A DNA stretch of 64,000 bases from Coriaria nepalensis (lineage: Eukaryota; Streptophyta; Magnoliopsida; Cucurbitales; Coriariaceae), in contig CP114481.1 in the NCBI GenBank assembly GCA_027186245.1, positions 46,655,501 through 46,719,500 on the forward strand. The letters run 5' to 3'. Positions 61,001 to 64,000 of this stretch are shown here, piece by piece (the first letter of the stretch is position 1; each line of letters starts with the position of its first letter). A program made the position numbers and the translations under genes. The notes below the pieces were generated by a model. It did not search any database. It was not told the DNA's origin and worked only from the letters and a program-made list of their open reading frames with translations.

Positions 61001-64000
61001 TGCATTCGTTTAACCTTAAAATCATTTCAATAAGTCATTTCAAGCCAATAACTTATTTCGAAGCAAGTCGAACGCATTCAATTTTTGCACTACAAACACA
61101 AGTTTTGTGCATAACTTGCAAATGATCAATGCAACGAAAGTGTGCATTCGTTTAACCTTAAAATCATTTCAATTAGTCATTTCAACTCAATATCTTCTTT
61201 CAAAGCAATTGGAACGAATTCGATTTTTGCACTACAAACACAAGTTTTGTGCATAACTTGCAAATGATCAATGCAACGAAAGTGTGCATTCGTTTAACCT
61301 TAAAATCATTTCAATTAGTCATTTCAACTCAATATCTTCTTTCAAAGCCATTGGAACGAATTCTATTTTTGCACTACAAACACAAGTGTTGTGCATAACT
61401 TGCAAATGATCAATGCAAGGAAAGAGTGCATTCGTTTAACCTTAAAATCATTTCAATGAGTCATTTCAAGTCAATAACTTATTTCAAAGCAAGTCGAACG
61501 CATTCTATTTTTGCACTACACACACAAGTTTTGTGCATAACTTGCAAATGATCAATGCAAGGAAAGTGTGCATTCGTTTAACCTTAAAATCATTTCAATG
61601 AGTCATTTCAAGTCAATAACTTATTTCAAAGCAAGTCGAACGCATTCTATTTTTGCACTACAAACACAAGTTTTGTGCATGACTTGCAAATGATCAATGC
61701 AAGGAAAGTGTTCATTCGTTTAACCTTAAAATCATTTCAATGAGTCATTTCAACTCAATATATTCTTTCAAAGCAATTCGAACGAATTCTATTTTTTCAC
61801 TACAAACACAACTTTTGTGCATAACTTGCAAATGATCAATGCAGGTAAAAAGTGCATTCGTTTAACCTTAAAATCATTTCAATGAGCAATTTCAAGTCAA
61901 TAACTTATTTTGAAGCAAGTCGAACGCATTCTATTTTTGCACTACAAACACAGGTTTTGTGCATAACTTGCAAATGATCAATGCAAGGAAAGTGTCCATT
62001 CGTTTAACCTTAAAATCATTTCAATGAGTCATTTCAACCCAATATCTTGTTTCAAAGCATGTCCAAAACATTTTATTTTTGCACTACAAACACAAGTTTT
62101 GTGCATAACTTGCAAATGATCAATGCAAGGAAAGTGTGCATTCATTTAACCTTAAAATCATTTCAATGAGTCATTTCAACTCAATGTCTTCTTTCAAAGC
62201 AATTTGAACGAATTCTATTTTTGCACTACAAACACAACTTTTGTGCATAACTTGCAAATGATCAATGCAAGGAAAGTGTGCATTCGTTTAACCTTAAAAT
62301 CATTTCAATGAGCAATTTCAAGTCAATAACTTATTTCGAAGCAAGTCGAACGCATTCTATTTTTGCACTACAAACACAAGTTTTGTGCATAACTTGCAAA
62401 TGATCAATGCAAGGAAAGTGTCCATTCGTTTAACCTTAAAATCATTTCAATGAGTCATTTGAACTCAATATCTTCTTTCAAAGCAATTTGAACGCATTCT
62501 ATTTTTGCACTACAAACACAGGTTTTGTGCATAACTTGCAAATGATCAATGCAAGGAAAGTGTCCATTCGTTTAACCTTAAAATCATTTCAATGAGTCAT
62601 TTCAACCCAATATCTTGTTTCAAAGCAAGTCCAACGCATTTTATTTTTGCACTACAAACACAAGTTTTGTGCATAACTTGCAAATGATCAATGCAAGGAA
62701 AGTGTGCATTCATTTAACCTTAAAATCATTTCAATGAGTCATTTCAACTCAATATCTTCTTTCAAAGCAATTTGAACGAATTCTATTTTTGCACTACAAA
62801 CACAACTTTTGTGCATATCTTGCAAATGATCAATGCAAGGAAAGTGTGCATTCGTTTAACCTTAAAATCATTTCAATGAGCAATTTCAAGTCAATAACTT
62901 ATTTCAAAGCAAGTCGAATGCATTCTATTTTTGCACTACAAACACAAGTTTTGTGCATAACTTGCAAATGATCAATGCAAGGAAAGTGTCCATTCGTTTA
63001 ACCTTAAAATCATTTCAATGAGTCATTTGAACTCAATATCTTCTTTCAAAGCAATTTGAACGAATTCTATTTTTTCACTACAAACACAACTTTTGTGCAT
63101 AACTTGCAAATGATCAATGCAAGGAAAGTGTGCATTCGTTTAACCTTAATATCATTTCAATGAGTCATTTCAACTCAATATCTTCTTTCAAAGCATGTCG
63201 AACGCATTCTATTTTTGCACTACAAACACAAGTTTTGTGCATAACTTGCAAATGATCAATGCAAGGAAAGTGTGCATTCGTTTAAACTTAAAATAATTTC
63301 AATGAGTCATTTCAACTCAATATCTTCTTTCAAAGCAAGTCGAACGAATTCTATTTTTGCACTACAAACACAAGTTTTGTGCATAACTTGCAAATGATCA
63401 ATGCAAGGAAAGTGTGCATTCATTTAACCTTAAAATCATTTCAATGAGTCATTTCAAGCCAATAACTTATTTCGAAGCAAGTCGAACGCATTCTATTTTT
63501 GCACTACAAATACAAGTTTTGTGCATAACTTGCAAATGATCAATGCAAGGAAAGTGTGCATTCGTTTAACCTTAAAATCATTTCAATGAGTCATTTCAAG
63601 TCAATAACTTATTTCAAAGCAAGTCGAACGCATTCTATTTTTGCACTACAAACACAAGTTTTGTGCATGACTTGCAAATGATCAATGCAAGGAAAGTGTT
63701 CATTCGTTTAACCTTAAAATCATTTCAATGAGTCATTTCAACTCAATATATTCTTTCAAAGCAATTCGAACGAATTCTATTTTTTCACTACAAACACAAC
63801 TTTTGTGCATAACTTGCAAATGATCAATGCAGGTAAAAAGTGCATTCGTTTAACCTTAAAATCATTTCAATGAGCAATTTCAAGTCAATAACTTATTTTG
63901 AAGCAAGTCGAACGCATTCTATTTTTGCACTACAAACACAGGTTTTGTGCATAACTTGCAAATGATCAATGCAAGGAAAGTGTCCATTCGTTTAACCTTA
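59353..64000 (+). repeat. 22-mer HOR (3,124 bp), second copy cut by window end
   Basis: About 59,353-62,476 repeats from 62,477 to the window end at offset 3,124 (22 monomers). Landmarks: TTTTGTGCATATCTTGC at about 59,680 and 62,804; GAATGCATTC near 59,792 and 62,916; CATTTGAACTC near 59,902 and 63,026; CTTAATATC near 60,023 and 63,147; TTTAAACTTAAAATAATTTC near 60,155 and 63,279; GTGTTCATTCG at 60,572 and 63,696. I noticed essentially no differences over about 1.5 kb, so this looks among the youngest duplications. Its right end is not visible. Confidence 0.8.

Larger units (their letters stand above)
1..64000 (+). repeat. 142-bp satellite DNA array, head-to-tail
   Basis: The entire window is a tandem array of one 142-bp monomer, with about 450 full copies, all in the same orientation, plus a partial copy at each end (1-8 and 63,912-64,000). 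Seen directly: the landmark GCATTC before the T-run sits at 11, 153 and 295 and so on at 142-bp steps, and reaches 63,914, a net shift of only +3 bp over 450 units. Consensus composition is about 48 A, 28 C, 19 G and 47 T, so 33% GC with more C than G on this strand. There is no interruption by other DNA and no inverted segment. Known: such arrays form centromeric or pericentromeric heterochromatin in eukaryotes. Inferred: the length fits the main satellites reported for tenebrionid beetles, but the sequence match is unverified. Confidence 0.98.

Noticed and set aside
52546..62971. Shorter frames at 52546, 57233, 59665 and 62789
   Set aside because: These are the same satellite read in chance frames and duplicated with the 33-mer and 22-mer blocks. 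There are no promoter, splice or domain signals.
1..64000. CRISPR-like regular repetition
   Set aside because: There are no unique spacers. The whole 142-bp period is repeat, far longer than a CRISPR repeat-spacer unit, and no cas genes are present.
1..64000. tRNA, rRNA or other structured RNA genes
   Set aside because: No cloverleaf or conserved rRNA segment was seen; the short dyads repeat every 142 bp and belong to the satellite. Satellite transcription is possible but not shown by sequence.
1..64000. Transposon insertion or transposon origin of the monomer
   Set aside because: No terminal repeats, target-site duplications, poly-A tails or coding remnants interrupt the array, and the monomer has no recognisable element ends.
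1..64000. Telomeric repeats at an edge
   Set aside because: No TTAGG, TTAGGG or related short tandem is present; both edges are ordinary monomers.

Overview
The whole 64,000-base window is one uninterrupted tandem satellite array. I see no protein-coding gene, RNA gene, transposon, CRISPR array or unique sequence in it. The unit is a 142-bp, AT-rich monomer (about 33% GC in the consensus I read), always head-to-tail and always in the same orientation. About 450 full copies are present, and both window edges cut through the array. An exact copy of my majority consensus lies at 14,635-14,776. With position 1 at the A of ACGCAT, monomers start at 9 + 142n up to about 44.2 kb.

This is eukaryotic centromeric or pericentromeric-type heterochromatin by architecture. 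The length of 142 bp matches that reported for the abundant satellites of darkling beetles (Tenebrio molitor; also Palorus ratzeburgii). That makes a tenebrionid beetle my leading guess, but it rests on monomer length, AT-richness and abundance only. I could not compare sequences.

Layout. Monomers differ from each other at a limited set of recurring positions, and these variants are organised into nested, shifting higher-order repeats (HORs). Zone 1 (1 to about 33 kb) holds 7-mer, 17-mer, 31-mer, 36/40-mer, 32/28-mer and 41-mer duplications, with local dimers and a 5-mer. Zone 2 (about 33-42 kb) is built on a 12-mer (1,704 bp) that decays into a mosaic. Zone 3 (about 42-64 kb) holds a near-perfect 25-mer tandem duplication (3,551 bp), 6/8-mers (about 1,136 bp), a 33-mer (4,687 bp), trimers and a 22-mer (3,124 bp) that runs off the right edge. 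Each zone has private variants, so the zones were homogenised partly separately. Some modules nevertheless recur 20-33 kb apart.

The most notable observations are: (1) length is conserved to the base, with register kept for the first 44 kb and only about three independent indel events over the window, later copied by HOR amplification; (2) monomers are mosaics of two linked haplotypes, with recombinant classes enriched in different zones; (3) same-length blocks of 3 and about 8 monomers are swapped inside otherwise near-identical 33-mers, as gene conversion would do; (4) short dyads and an almost invariant stretch inside the monomer could mark protein-binding or structural constraint. I found no undescribed gene system. 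All comparisons were made by eye, so block edges are good to roughly tens of bases and identity statements are approximate.
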